Part shown: in pieces, positions 51,222 to 60,817 of the stretch
How the letters are laid out: each line of letters starts with the position of its first letter
Numbering within the stretch: position 1 is the first letter of the stretch
From: Anthracocystis setariae
Taxonomy: Eukaryota > Basidiomycota > Ustilaginomycetes > Ustilaginales > Ustilaginaceae
DNA: 64,000 bases
NCBI GenBank assembly: GCA_928724745.1
Contig: CAKMXJ010000037.1
Location: 806,001 to 870,000, forward strand
Direction of reading: 5' to 3'
The notes under the pieces: generated by a model
Database searches by the model: none
What the model was told of the DNA's origin: nothing
Seen by the model: the letters and a program-made list of their open reading frames with translations, nothing else
Made by a program: the position numbers and the translations under genes

Positions 51222-52885
51222 ATGCCAAAGTACGTATTCGCAACAACTCAAACATGAGCATGTAAATGATCCACGTCGCACGCGCTCCTCCAGCAAAACA
51301 ACACCACTCAAAACCAAGTCAACATTCCAGCTCGACCTCCGCCAATGAAGCATCACCAATCCACAATTGACAGCATGCAAGACATTTCAGCACGATGGCA
51401 GATACACCAGATACACCGCTCGCAGATGATACAGCTTGTACGACAGGTGTTGACGAGTTTCTTGCACAACTGTGGCATACTGAAGTGGACACCAGGAGCA
51501 TGGTATGGATGGGATCAAGTCGCAGGTCAAAACCAGTTGCGTGGATGAAGTATAGCATGGCTGCTCGTGGCATCGCAAAGTTGGGTCTATGAATGGATTC
51601 CATCAGGACCGGATCAGGTTGGCTTGACGTCGTAGTCCATCCAGGTCACTTTCATCAAACGAACTGCAATCCACACCAAGGATGCATCGTAGCAAAGGGA
51701 CGATGCAGTGCAACCGTCACCATCGGCAATTCTCGACGAAGCGAACGCCAAACAGCATTTCTTTCAGCGCGATACACACTCTGTAAACTTGTTCTAGCAG
51801 CCAAGTCCGCCTTCCCAGCACAAGGCGCCACTTCTTGCGATCCTCAACCCTACACACAAACGCACCCACTCCACCGTCTTGCTGCAGCAACAGTCACCAT
51901 ATCCCAACGAATCCACAGTCGACGACAGGCAGCAATCGTGCGACGGACATTTACATTTATGCGACATTCTCTCTCTCACCCAAACGCCTCGATATGCTGA
52001 CTTTGATCCCGTTTCGTTCTGTATCACTTGCTTTGCACTCTTGACAGCGTTCGTGACGTCGACGCCGCTACCTTCATTGACGCTTACGCGCAGCACCTCA
52101 AGCGATCTGGTAAGTTTCCATCAACACGACGCAACACGCTTGCAGCAGCAGCAGCAGCAGCATATCTGGCAGGTTCATCCAAGTCGACGATTGCAGAACG
52201 ATGGCAGCATTATACGATCAGCACAAATTAGGAACATGCAAGGATCCCAAGGCAGAGAAAAGCATCTCGACCATGATCTGCAAAAGGGTTGCAAACATGA
52301 GCAGCCTCATTCCGCACACTACAGCACACGATCACTCGGTTCCTTAGAGACCGTTCAATCCGGACAAGAGGCAATTTGCGGCACCTGCCAGAGATGCTGT
52401 TTCAATCAAATCTTGTCTCGGCGACATGTCGTACTGACCCATAGTTGTGTTTGTTGTTCCAATCCACCACAGGCAAGATCGAGGTGCCCGTCTGGGTCGA
52501 CATTGTCAAGACCGGCCACTTCAAGGAGCAGGCTCCGTACAACCCGGACTGGTTCTACGTGCGCGCCGCTGCTCTTGCTCGTCACATCTACCTTCGCAAA
52601 GCTGTTGGTATCGGCCACCTGCGAAAGTTCCACGGTGGTGCCTCGAACCGCGGTTTCCGTCCCTCGCACCACGCTGACGCCTCTGGATCGGTGCAGCGCA
52701 AGGTTGTTCAGGGTCTCGAGGGGATCGGTGTTCTTGAGAAGGACCCCAAGGGTGGTCGTCGTATCTCGCAGGATGGTATGCGTGACCTTGACCGCATCGC
52801 TGTTGCCTGCCTCGAGGCTGCCCGCGAGGAGGAGAGCGAGGAGGAGTCCGAGGAGGACGACGACGACGAAGAGGACGACGAGTAA
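51222..52885 (+). CDS. RPS19: Ribosomal protein eS19 (small subunit)
   Basis: Three exons: 51222-51229 (only ATGCCAAA), 52048-52109 and 52473-52885, giving 160 residues in frame. Exon 2 encodes VRDVDAATFIDAYAQHLKRSG and exon 3 continues with KIEVPVWVDIVKTG, WFYVRAAALARHIYLR, RPSHHADASGSVQRKV and GGRRIS. Intron 2 (363 nt) has GTAAGT, a TACTGAC branch site and CAG; intron 1 (818 nt) has GTACGT, TGCTGAC and ACAG. Exons 2 and 3 are certain. Exon 1 is chosen by phase and position, and gives an N-terminus about two residues shorter than yeast MPGVSVRD. The protein is needed for 18S rRNA 3' maturation. It ends in an unusual acidic tail of about 20 Glu/Asp/Ser residues, absent from yeast and human eS19. 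Confidence 0.88.
51230..52047 (+). other. Long first intron of RPS19
   Basis: An 818-nt intron placed almost directly after the start codon, a common position in fungal ribosomal-protein genes. I looked for C/D-box snoRNA motifs (RUGAUGA with CUGA) and found no convincing pair. Confidence 0.55.
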
Positions 52886-53281
52886 ATCATTGGTTCAAAA
52901 ACCTCTTGTTCTTTGACCCCCTTGACCCCCCCCGCGGCACTCTCTCGTCCAACGGCTTGGTCCACGTTATCAGATCCCTTTTTGACAACTTGCAACCTCA
53001 CTCTCCAAAAATGGAAGACTTACGTCTCTCCCGGTGGACAAGTCTTTGGCGAGGGTCGTTCTCCTTTGCATTCAAATCCCCCGATCATATACTCGCCCAC
53101 CCCGCACCTCCCAAAAATTGCACATTCTCGCATCTTGAGTTGGATGCTCAAGTGTTGTATCATCTTTACTCTCTCACCATCTACGCACACACGATGTTCA
53201 GGCCGAGCGGCGTGAATCCCAGAAAAATTTGCGAATCGTTTCTCGAGGTGCGCGTATGTGTGTGTGTGTGTGTGTTTTGCG
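52886..53281. other. 3' region between RPS19 and the NRDE gene
   Basis: Convergent untranslated sequence. It includes a (GT)n run at 53256-53274 and no coding signal. Confidence 0.5.
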
Positions 53282-54292
53282 TCATTCGAGGGTGAAGTTG
53301 AAGGATCTGTGTGCGTTGGGTTGGTTAATGAGGAGGACTGGATTGTTGTTGATGAGTTTGAAGGTGTCGCGTTCGACAAAAGTGGAGTGGCCGTTTTTGC
53401 GGATGAGGATGACGGTGCTTGTACGGGTGGCATACCAGTCTTTGTGTGGCTGGTTTTGGTTGGGGGTGGTTGGTATAGTGAGGGGAGGGATTAGGATTGA
53501 ATTGCGCAATTGGCTGCGTTGAGTTGGTGAAGGATTCGAACAAGTGGTTAAGAGGTTGAATAGACCTTGCACCACTGCGTCGTCGTTGTTTGGATTTGAG
53601 GCGAGTGTTGAGAGGAACGATTGAGCGCCTGAGGTGACTTTGGGCCATGGTTCGGTTAGGATGGAATTCGACATCCCCATTAGTATCCCCTTCTCCTCTG
53701 AAGAGGGAAGGAATACCTCGGCTCTTCGTGCCTTATCCAAACTTCCATCGTGCTTTCGGTTCGTTATGTATCCTACTACCATTCCCTTCTCCGACAATGC
53801 GCCAACGAGGAGGTTGAACCCAGGCCATCTATCCAACTTGCTCCCCACCAACCCATTTAAATACCTTTCCACCCAACTGCGCACCTCCTCTACCCCGACT
53901 CTCCCCTTCGGCCTCTGCGAACACTCCACCAACCAATCGCTCACGAGTTGGCCACGACTTTCAAACCCCCCCGCCCCCGCCCCCGCCCCCGCCCCCGCCG
54001 CGGTCTCAGGAGATGCCGGTGGTGGTGGTGGTGGTGGTGGTGGTGGTGGTGGTGGTGGTGATGTCTCGGTGAAATTCGTCAGCGTTGCAAATGCGCCATT
54101 GCGGGTAACGCCCAACCAGGTTCCACCCCCAGTGCCATCGCGTGCGCTAAGAATCTTGCCCTCCCCCTGCGGTTCAGATGAGAACGAATGCCAGCTGGCA
54201 GCTAGCGTCGGGCGAGCGAGAAACTCATCGCGATTCGAAGCAACCACCAAATCGTAGTGCGCATCTTGCGTGGTTAAAAAGATCACACACAT
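53282..54292 (-). CDS. NRDE/TANGO2-family protein
   Basis: A 336-residue protein from ATG 54292. MCVIFLTTQDAHYDLVVASNRDEFLARPT contains the diagnostic NRDE motif (residues 20-23) near the N-terminus, with an invariant Cys2. GGTWLGVTRNGAFATLTNF and GFNLLVG are further family blocks. TANGO2 proteins are linked to Golgi organisation and, more recently, to heme and lipid handling in mitochondria; the biochemical function is unsettled. Between residues about 79 and 110 it has a poly-Pro run and an AGAGAG stretch coded by (GGT)n and (CCCCCG)n repeats. This is an insertion within an otherwise compact domain. The frame is open upstream without an ATG. Good family match. Confidence 0.87.
   Translation of the reverse strand: MCVIFLTTQDAHYDLVVASNRDEFLARPTLAASWHSFSSEPQGEGKILSARDGTGGGTWLGVTRNGAFATLTNFTETSPPPPPPPPPPPPPPASPETAAGAGAGAGAGGFESRGQLVSDWLVECSQRPKGRVGVEEVRSWVERYLNGLVGSKLDRWPGFNLLVGALSEKGMVVGYITNRKHDGSLDKARRAEVFLPSSEEKGILMGMSNSILTEPWPKVTSGAQSFLSTLASNPNNDDAVVQGLFNLLTTCSNPSPTQRSQLRNSILIPPLTIPTTPNQNQPHKDWYATRTSTVILIRKNGHSTFVERDTFKLINNNPVLLINQPNAHRSFNFTLE
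53968..54060. repeat. (CCCCCG)n and (GGT)n microsatellites inside the NRDE gene
   Basis: Two adjacent simple repeats encode Ala-Gly and Pro runs on the minus strand. They keep the frame, so length changes in steps of three would be tolerated. Confidence 0.9.
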
Positions 54293-55242
54293 CCCTAAAT
54301 CAGTAGCGATGCGTCGTGGCCAGTCGCAAAAACCATGGTTGTACTCTTCATCAGTCGAGATCACCTCAAGCGATATCTAATATTTTATAAATATACTCAG
54401 CTGCGCACCTTGATTTGGGGCGCACGGATCTGCCACCAACCGACCGACCGATCGACCATGCCTTTAAGACTTTGTTCCAGATTGCGTGTATCCCGAGAGT
54501 TAAATCGTCGAGATGACAGCATCAACCTTTTTTTCTCGCTTTCTGTTACGCCGACGAGATTATTATCATCGCACAAACCTCGCTATGCGCTGCTGTCATA
54601 AGATTTCACATGCCTCTGTCATGTAAAGTGCATATACTGTGTCTATTAACAACTGTCACACAACCACAGCTTGAGTTTGTATGCGATGTGTGTATAGTCA
54701 AGGCAGAATGAATTCCAAGACAATGAAATCCGGCAATGGCCTTGACTATATTACATGACGAGCAAAGCGACGAGTGAGCGGTGAGACAAGGCCACGGAAT
54801 GTACTTGGCACACGCTCGACTAGGCGTTAGTCACATGCACGTATGACAGCAACAGTGGTGTCAGGTGACTACTACATGACTGGCGCTCAAGTAAGGACAA
54901 AGATGGAGAGGATAGTCAGCGGATAGGTCCCGACTTGTAGGCGGAGGAAAACAAGGGATAGTAGAGAGGGCGAGCACAACGCAGATGCCCAATTATTTCT
55001 AGTTTTGTGCATGGCATCCAAGCGAAATTCCTCAGAGGCCGGCACCAAATTGGATCGTGATCTTCCATGAGCATCCAGATGTTAAGCTGCCAATTCTCCT
55101 CAGATTGTCTGCGCATGCTGAACTCGGGGCCTCGATGAATGCAGATATGCAAACGTCCATTCCTTCTGGCCTGTATCGGTTTGTCCGTGTGGTTCCTTGC
55201 GCCAAACGCTCTTGGCTGCTGGTTAGAAGCGGAAATACTTGC
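54293..55242. other. Intergenic region upstream of the NRDE gene
   Basis: No gene is recognised in about 950 bp. The right-hand end lies downstream of the decayed RPL43 copy and contains no conserved end of that gene. Confidence 0.5.
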
Positions 55243-55486
55243 GATCGGACGGTGGCAGCAGCCGAGGTGCTGAGCGTCCAAGCATCACCAGCCATGACCT
55301 TTTTGCAGTCGCGCAACTCCCAGATACCGACAGCCTTGCGCTTGACCGAGTGCTTGCCGCAGAAGGTGCAAGTGGACTTGGAGTGCTGCGAGATTTTCGA
55401 TCTTGTTTTTATATCTGACGACGCTGCGAGGCACCGTAACGTGTAGTGTACTTTCCGATGATTCCAACCTTGACAGTGCGCTTCGA
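55243..55486 (-). pseudogene. Decayed copy of ribosomal protein eL43 (RPL43)
   Basis: Read on the minus strand, the segment after an ACAG acceptor at 55487-55490 encodes [20 protein letters not shown] and then RRQI, followed at once by a TAA stop. Similarity resumes in another frame with [26 protein letters not shown] and ends with [17 protein letters not shown]. This is the order of eL43 (human RPL37A). Lesions seen: an indel and stop in the middle, loss of a zinc-ligand cysteine in the second pair (IWELRDC where IWxCxxC is expected), loss of the conserved C-terminal helix, and no start exon found upstream. The retained intron acceptor indicates a DNA-level duplicate rather than a reverse-transcribed copy. 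A working RPL43 must lie elsewhere, since the protein is part of every ribosome. Confidence 0.7.
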
Positions 55487-55847
55487 CTGTTGATGTGTAT
55501 CAAGATGATCTGTGGATGTATTAGTCCACATGTTCCGAGTTGTTGTGAGGCGGCTGATTGTCAACGAACGAGCAACGGTATGCAATCAACAGTGCTGCGA
55601 TATCGAGTGTCGTGTGTGTTTGTAGCTGGTGGAACCGTTGCTGAAGGTCTTGACTTTGTGTATGTGTGGGTGGGGTTGGTCTAGAGAGAAGGCATGTAGA
55701 TGGCGACGAGCTTCAATCCCACTGATCCACACCCTGCTTGACTCACGCAGGCTGTAACAGACACTCGGAAGGTCGTCTCGATTCGGGTTCAAGGATTTCT
55801 GGCAGTTGCGCGCTTTGTCACTCAGACGACCTTCTCACCGCTGCTAG

Positions 55848-55875
55848 CCAGCAGCAGCAGCAGCAGCAGCAGCAG
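55848..55875. repeat. (CAG)n microsatellite
   Basis: About nine CAG units just downstream of the RPC11 stop codon, in non-coding DNA. Confidence 0.85.
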
Positions 55876-55915
55876 GGTATACGATCGAAGGGAGATGTGG
55901 TTTCATGCTTGCTTG

Positions 55916-56457
55916 CTAGTTTTCCTTCCACTGGTAAGCGCAGCTCCCATTCGTGCATCGGAAGAACGTCGTCACTGTCATCCCACACATCAACCCAAAG
56001 AAAAAACAAAAACAAAAACAAAACCCCCCTCACCCGGCATCGGTCAATATACGTTCGCACCTCAACAACTCCAACTTGGAAGAAAAAAAAAAGGGACAAC
56101 TTACTCGGTTCGTCAGCAGACCTGATCTGCAACTGCATGAAGAACGCCTTTGGATTTTCGCACTTGGGACACGGCACTGTTTCGAGAGCCAAGACGGAGG
56201 GCGATCAGTTCTCTGTTCTGCACCAGTATCGAGAGTGAGGCTTTTGATGGTAACTTACTGTCGGTGGAATCGACGTTCTTCCAGGCGTCTTCGCCGCCCA
56301 TGACATCGTCCACTTCTTTCCTCTTGAGGTGGAGCCGTGTGGTCATTTGACGTACGATGGGGAATTCATAGGGGCATGTGTGGCATGACCATTTGTTGTG
56401 GCCCTGATCATCGAGTTGGATGATCAGACAGTTGGCGCATGTTGGGCAAAATAGCAT
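55916..56457 (-). CDS. RPC11: RNA polymerase III subunit RPC11 (C11)
   Basis: Three exons on the minus strand: 56457-56259, 56176-56105 and 55974-55916, giving 109 residues (human POLR3K has 108). Both introns (82 and 130 nt) start GTAAGT and end CAG, and both are phase 1. The N-terminal zinc ribbon begins MLFCPTCANCL and has CHTCPYEF. KEVDDVMGGEDAWKNVDST is the conserved linker. The C-terminal TFIIS-like ribbon has CPKC, the hairpin QLQIRSADEPM and FFRCTNGSC. The RSADE acidic tip (residues 85-89) is intact, so RNA-cleavage and termination/reinitiation functions of Pol III should be kept. All eight zinc ligands are present. Confidence 0.93.
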
Positions 56458-56689
56458 TGTTGAAAACCCCCTCCCCCTTGTCGTCCACCGCGATGTCACT
56501 TGCTTTTGCTCTCCGATGCGACCGAGTGGAGCTTGCTCTCTGAAACCAGCACTACAGCGGTGGTATGGTTCTGGACCAAGGGGGGAAAGACCAAGTCAAG
56601 CTGTCGGATGCACACCGAAAGCAGTGACAAAAGGATGAGAGTCGAGAAATTTGATGAGCCAGCGCCGAATCCCGAATATGTTGCCTCGG

Positions 56690-56692
<3 letters not shown>

Positions 56693-56734
<42 letters not shown>
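56693..56734 (+). repeat. Poly-A tract (42 nt)
   Basis: Forty-two uninterrupted A residues, the longest homopolymer in the window, between RPC11 and glycerol kinase. It could be the tail of an old retroposed RNA, or simply a slipped homopolymer. No matching parent sequence was recognised upstream. Confidence 0.9.
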
Positions 56735-56737
<3 letters not shown>

Positions 56738-57510
56738 CAGACAGATAGACCCTTGAAGCCATTTCGCTTCGAATTCTCCCGATAACGATGCAGCGTGTAT
56801 GCCGATAAGTTGCGAAAATTGAAAGCGTGGGCTTTTCGTTCTGTGGGTAGATCACCACCGTTGAAATCCGGTCCGGCTGTTGTACTCCGATCCCCTCTGC
56901 AACATGTCGTCATTTATAATTGCTTCCTGCTCGGCTTCGGATGCAATTTTCAGCGCCTTCCATGGCTCCATTACATCCCCGATGGCGATGGCTTGATAGG
57001 CTAGTCGGTGGAGAGATGTCTATTCATTTAATGGTCTCAGCTGGACGGATCAGTGTGCCGCCTGACCGGGTCGATCCGATACTGAATTCTCCTGAAGTGA
57101 GAAAGAGCATGTGGCTCTCTAACTGTTTTCTTTTGGTCGGTCATCCCAATTTCCCCAACTTGAAAGAATGTGATTATTAAAATTAAAATTAAAAATCAAA
57201 TCCAAGAAAAGGTGCAGTCGGTATGGTACTGTATCAATATCACACGGTCCGTGCTGTCGAGGATCTAGCCGGTACAGTTACCCGTAGCTTCCCTCTCCTT
57301 CAACGCAGCCAAGCCACCATCCAGCCAAGCCCGATCAGCGTCATCCTTTCGGCTTCGTTCCCTCGTCGTCCTTTCACATCACCCGGGTCATACTTTACCC
57401 TCGTCACAGCTGTCGCATCCAAGCTTACTCTCCCTACCACCTCAAGCAACTTTCGCTCCGACATACTCTACCGGCATCTTCAAAGTCGCCATACACTCGT
57501 CCTCGCAACC
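56735..57510. other. Promoter and leader region of glycerol kinase
   Basis: No separate gene. An AATTAAAATTAAA patch lies at 57174-57200. The kinase frame is open from ATG 57223; see that entry. Confidence 0.5.
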
Positions 57511-59043
57511 ATGCCGGACCTCGTAGGATCCATCGATGCTGGAACCACCAGTGTTCGCTTCATGGTATTCAATCAGTATGCCAACGTGCTAGCCATCCAC
57601 CAGAAGGAGTTCAACCAATACTATCCCCATCCCGGATGGCACGAACAGGATGCACACGAAATCATCGACTGTGTTCACGAATGCATCGAGCAAGCCCTCA
57701 ACAAACTCGAAAAGGACGGCGAATACAACAAGTCCGACGTCAAAGTCATCGGCGTCACCAACCAGCGTGAGACCACCGTAGTGTGGGACAAGAACACCGG
57801 TAAGGCGCTCACTCGTGCCATCGCTTGGCCGGACGCACGTACCACTCACACCATCCGTCAGCTCGAGGCCAAGAGCGACAGAGGCGTCGATGCCGTCAAG
57901 GAGGAGACTGGGCTTCCGCTTTCGACCTACTTTGCTTCCGTCAAGCTCCGATGGATGCTCGACAACATCCCCGAAGTTAGCAAGGCGCATGATGACAAGC
58001 AGATGATGTTTGGTACCATCGACAGTTGGATCGTATACAACTTGACCGGGAGGGAGGTCCATATCACCGATGCATCGAATGCCTCGCGAACCATGTTCAT
58101 GGATCTTCGGTCGCAAAAGTGGGACAAGAAGCTGTGCGACTTCTTCGGCATCGATATGGATATCTTGCCCGAGATCAAGAGCAGTTCCGAAGTGTATGGC
58201 AAGATCTCCAGCGGTCCACTCGAGGGTGTCGAGATTGCCGGCATCGTCGGTGACCAGATGGCTGCCTTGGTAGGTAACAAGTGCTTTCAGCCTGGGGAGG
58301 CCAAGAACACCTACGGCACCGGAGCGTTTCTGCTGTACAATACGGGCGACAAGGTCGTGTCCTCCAAGAACGGTCTGCTCTCCACCATCGCATACAAGGC
58401 TGGTCCCGATGCTCCGGTACACTACGCTTTGGAGGGATCCATCGCCGTTGCCGGCTCAGCCGTCAAGTGGGTGCGTGACCAGCTCGGACTCATCCAGGAC
58501 GCCAGCGAGATTGGTGAGCTCGCCGGCCAAGTCGAGGATACGGGAGGAGTGTACTTTGTCACGGCCTTTAACGGTCTTTTCTGCCCTTACTGGGACGACA
58601 CCGCTGCAGGAACCGTGGTCGGCATCACCGCTTACACGGACAAGCGTCATTTCTGCCGCGCCACGCTCGAATCCACGTGCTACCAGACCAAAGCGATCTT
58701 GGATGCCATGGCCAAGGACTCGGGTGTCGCACTCAAGGCGTTACAGGTAGATGGAGGATTGACCAACTCGGACGAAGCGATGCAGATCCAGGCCGACATT
58801 CTGGGCATCAACGTCGAGCGTCCCGAGATGAGGGAGTCGACCGCGCTTGGCAGTGCACTGTTGGCAGGCGCTGCGGTGGGATTGTTCGGCTGGGATATCA
58901 ACAAGCCTGATACGCTGAAGGAGGTCAACACGGCGGGTAAACAGGTGTTTAAGCCTCGGATTAGCGATGAGAAGAGGAAGAAGATGTTGCATGGGTGGGA
59001 AAGGGCCGTAGAGAGGGCCAAGGGTTGGAACGAGAACCCCTGA
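57511..59043 (+). CDS. GUT1: Glycerol kinase
   Basis: A 510-residue FGGY-family kinase that converts glycerol and ATP to glycerol 3-phosphate, the entry to glycerol catabolism and lipid synthesis. Diagnostic segments are VGSIDAGTTSVRFMVF (ATP phosphate loop), GVTNQRETTVVWD, AIAWPDART, TIDSWIVYNLTG, IVGDQMAALVGN, NTYGTGAFLLYNTG and LQVDGGLTNSD. The start at 57511 (ACCATGCC) gives a length typical of the family. The same frame is open to an ATG at 57223, adding 96 Ser/Arg/Thr-rich residues. That extension could be a mitochondrial signal but has the look of leader sequence. No intron is present. Confidence 0.92.
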   Translation: MPDLVGSIDAGTTSVRFMVFNQYANVLAIHQKEFNQYYPHPGWHEQDAHEIIDCVHECIEQALNKLEKDGEYNKSDVKVIGVTNQRETTVVWDKNTGKALTRAIAWPDARTTHTIRQLEAKSDRGVDAVKEETGLPLSTYFASVKLRWMLDNIPEVSKAHDDKQMMFGTIDSWIVYNLTGREVHITDASNASRTMFMDLRSQKWDKKLCDFFGIDMDILPEIKSSSEVYGKISSGPLEGVEIAGIVGDQMAALVGNKCFQPGEAKNTYGTGAFLLYNTGDKVVSSKNGLLSTIAYKAGPDAPVHYALEGSIAVAGSAVKWVRDQLGLIQDASEIGELAGQVEDTGGVYFVTAFNGLFCPYWDDTAAGTVVGITAYTDKRHFCRATLESTCYQTKAILDAMAKDSGVALKALQVDGGLTNSDEAMQIQADILGINVERPEMRESTALGSALLAGAAVGLFGWDINKPDTLKEVNTAGKQVFKPRISDEKRKKMLHGWERAVERAKGWNENP

Positions 59044-59491
59044 TCGAGGTGGCGCTCGATGCTGGTTGATGTATAAAGTTGTAAACCGTGTACTCAATGG
59101 AATTGGTCAATGTACTGTATTGTATTGTACGTGACAATCAGTTCAGCCCAATGTGAGGACAGAGAGGACACACTGTAGCAGCATGTCAAACCAAAATCGC
59201 CGTTTGGAGGCCCAATTTGAAAAGAGAAGAACGCAACATGTCAGACACGGAGCAGAAACTATGCAACCGCACTCGACTTTTGTGCATCACGTGGTCGGAA
59301 AGAGGGCGTGCGCGTCTGGGCTGACCTATCGGCCGGCTATTCTTTCCTTCCACGTCTATCTTTATAGCTTTATCTTTATCTCGTAGCTTCCTCTCCTCCA
59401 TCATCCTTCACTCAGCCAAGCGTGCTCACACGCACCTCTTGGCTGCTTATTTGCGTTTTCCTACACGCTCTGCTGGTGGCGAGGCCTCACC
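59044..59491. other. Region between glycerol kinase and the retroelement
   Basis: Contains a TACTGTATTGTATTGTAC word at 59113. From about 59380 on, the C/T-rich sequence may already belong to the retroelement; its 5' terminus could not be defined. Confidence 0.4.
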
Positions 59492-60817
59492 ATGGCCGAC
59501 AGCGAGAAGCCCTGCCGCACCTGCAAGCGCTCTCGACCGCTCTCGCTCTTCTTCCACCAGCGCTTTCACCACCAGGTCACTACGTCGTGCCTAGACTGCC
59601 GACAGGGTCGCCGGACCCCAGTCTCTCGAGCAGGAGCATCCGCTACACCAACTTCGGTGCCCCCGACGCCACCAATCACATTGTCCCAGCTCACCATCAC
59701 TCCGCCTTCGCCACCTCCGCAGCCCTCGCCTCCGAACCCCCCCGCTCCGACTCAGTCGTCTACACCACCGGCACCGCAGTACCAGGCCCAGCCAACGGAA
59801 CCTGCCCTGCCAGCCCCCGCAACCCTATCTGCCCAACCCGCGCCGCAAGACGTCGTCACCCGTGCTGATCTTGCGCTCACCGTTGACGAGATCCGCCGCA
59901 TCAACCGCGCCGATCTCGCAATCACTGTTGGCGAGATTCGACAACTCATTCAAGACGAACTCGCCAACGTCGCTCAGCCTGCCAACAGTGCTCCTACCAC
60001 TCCCGCTCCCGCAACCTATCACCCTGCAGCCGCCGCTGTAGCCCCGGCCCCACCCACCACCTCCTCCTCACCAGCAGCTCTGCCTGCCCGCATTGGTGAG
60101 TTTCAACCCGCCGTTTCATACTCGTGGCTCTCTGCGGAGCTGGTCGACCGGGTGCTCAACGACTCACTGAGCGTCTACGAGCTCCCTAAGTTGGCCAACC
60201 CTTCCTGGCCGGGCATCTCAACACTTACGGAGGCAGAGACCGTGGTGATCGAAGGTGTCTCTATTGTCAAGCCGCCCACCACGTCAGCATCTAACAAACA
60301 GTTTGTCAAAGCTGTACCCAACTTCGCAACCTTCGGCCGACTCTGGATCGTCTATCTCACCCTGCGGGCATCCAGCTCTCGTGACCAGGACCTTCCGGTC
60401 AGCCTTGGTCGGTTCTACCAGCACATCGCTGACCTTTCCGACGTCTTCCACTGGGATCGAGTCGCTGGGTACATCATCGCCGTCTGCACCACTCGCCTAG
60501 GAAAGGCCTCTTCTACCGACTGGGCTCGCTTTGACAACGAGCTTCACGCCACTCACTTCCAGGGCGTGCAGGCTCGCTCGACCAACACCACCGCCTCCTC
60601 CTCGTCCTCCAACAAGCGGCAAGCACCCCGACCTGACGACCCTCGCCGCGACCAGTTCTGTTTCTCATGGAACAATGGCAAGTGCTCAGGAACCGAGCAA
60701 CGACCCTGCTTCAGGAAGCATGTCTGCTCCCGCTGCGGAGGTACGCACCAGGCTAAGTCTTGCAACAAGCCCTCCTCCCCTACAATCGACCATAACAAGG
60801 TCGCCAAGACCGACTAG
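59492..60817 (+). CDS. Retrotransposon gag-like protein with C-terminal zinc motif
   Basis: A 441-residue protein. The N-terminus has two CxxC pairs (PCRTCKRS and SCLDCRQG), followed by a long Pro/Ala/Thr linker (about 50-205). A folded region follows (about 210-365; [15 protein letters not shown]). The C-terminus is a Cys/His cluster: [32 protein letters not shown]. This arrangement is found in the first ORF of basidiomycete DIRS-like elements and probably binds the element RNA. It overlaps the next ORF by 143 nt in another frame. The frame is intact, so the element decayed recently or only through the insertion. Confidence 0.65.
   Translation: MADSEKPCRTCKRSRPLSLFFHQRFHHQVTTSCLDCRQGRRTPVSRAGASATPTSVPPTPPITLSQLTITPPSPPPQPSPPNPPAPTQSSTPPAPQYQAQPTEPALPAPATLSAQPAPQDVVTRADLALTVDEIRRINRADLAITVGEIRQLIQDELANVAQPANSAPTTPAPATYHPAAAAVAPAPPTTSSSPAALPARIGEFQPAVSYSWLSAELVDRVLNDSLSVYELPKLANPSWPGISTLTEAETVVIEGVSIVKPPTTSASNKQFVKAVPNFATFGRLWIVYLTLRASSSRDQDLPVSLGRFYQHIADLSDVFHWDRVAGYIIAVCTTRLGKASSTDWARFDNELHATHFQGVQARSTNTTASSSSSNKRQAPRPDDPRRDQFCFSWNNGKCSGTEQRPCFRKHVCSRCGGTHQAKSCNKPSSPTIDHNKVAKTD

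Noticed and set aside
51230..52047. snoRNA within RPS19 intron 1
   Set aside because: GATGATA at about 51424 resembles part of a C box, but no D box or terminal stem pairs with it.
55381..55450. An intron bridging the RPL43 frameshift
   Set aside because: Only about 20 bases separate the two homologous segments and there is no GT-AG pair of usable length, so decay is the better explanation.
57223..57510. 96-residue N-terminal extension of glycerol kinase
   Set aside because: It lies outside the conserved FGGY domain and ATG 57511 has good context. Kept only as an alternative, since a targeting peptide cannot be excluded.
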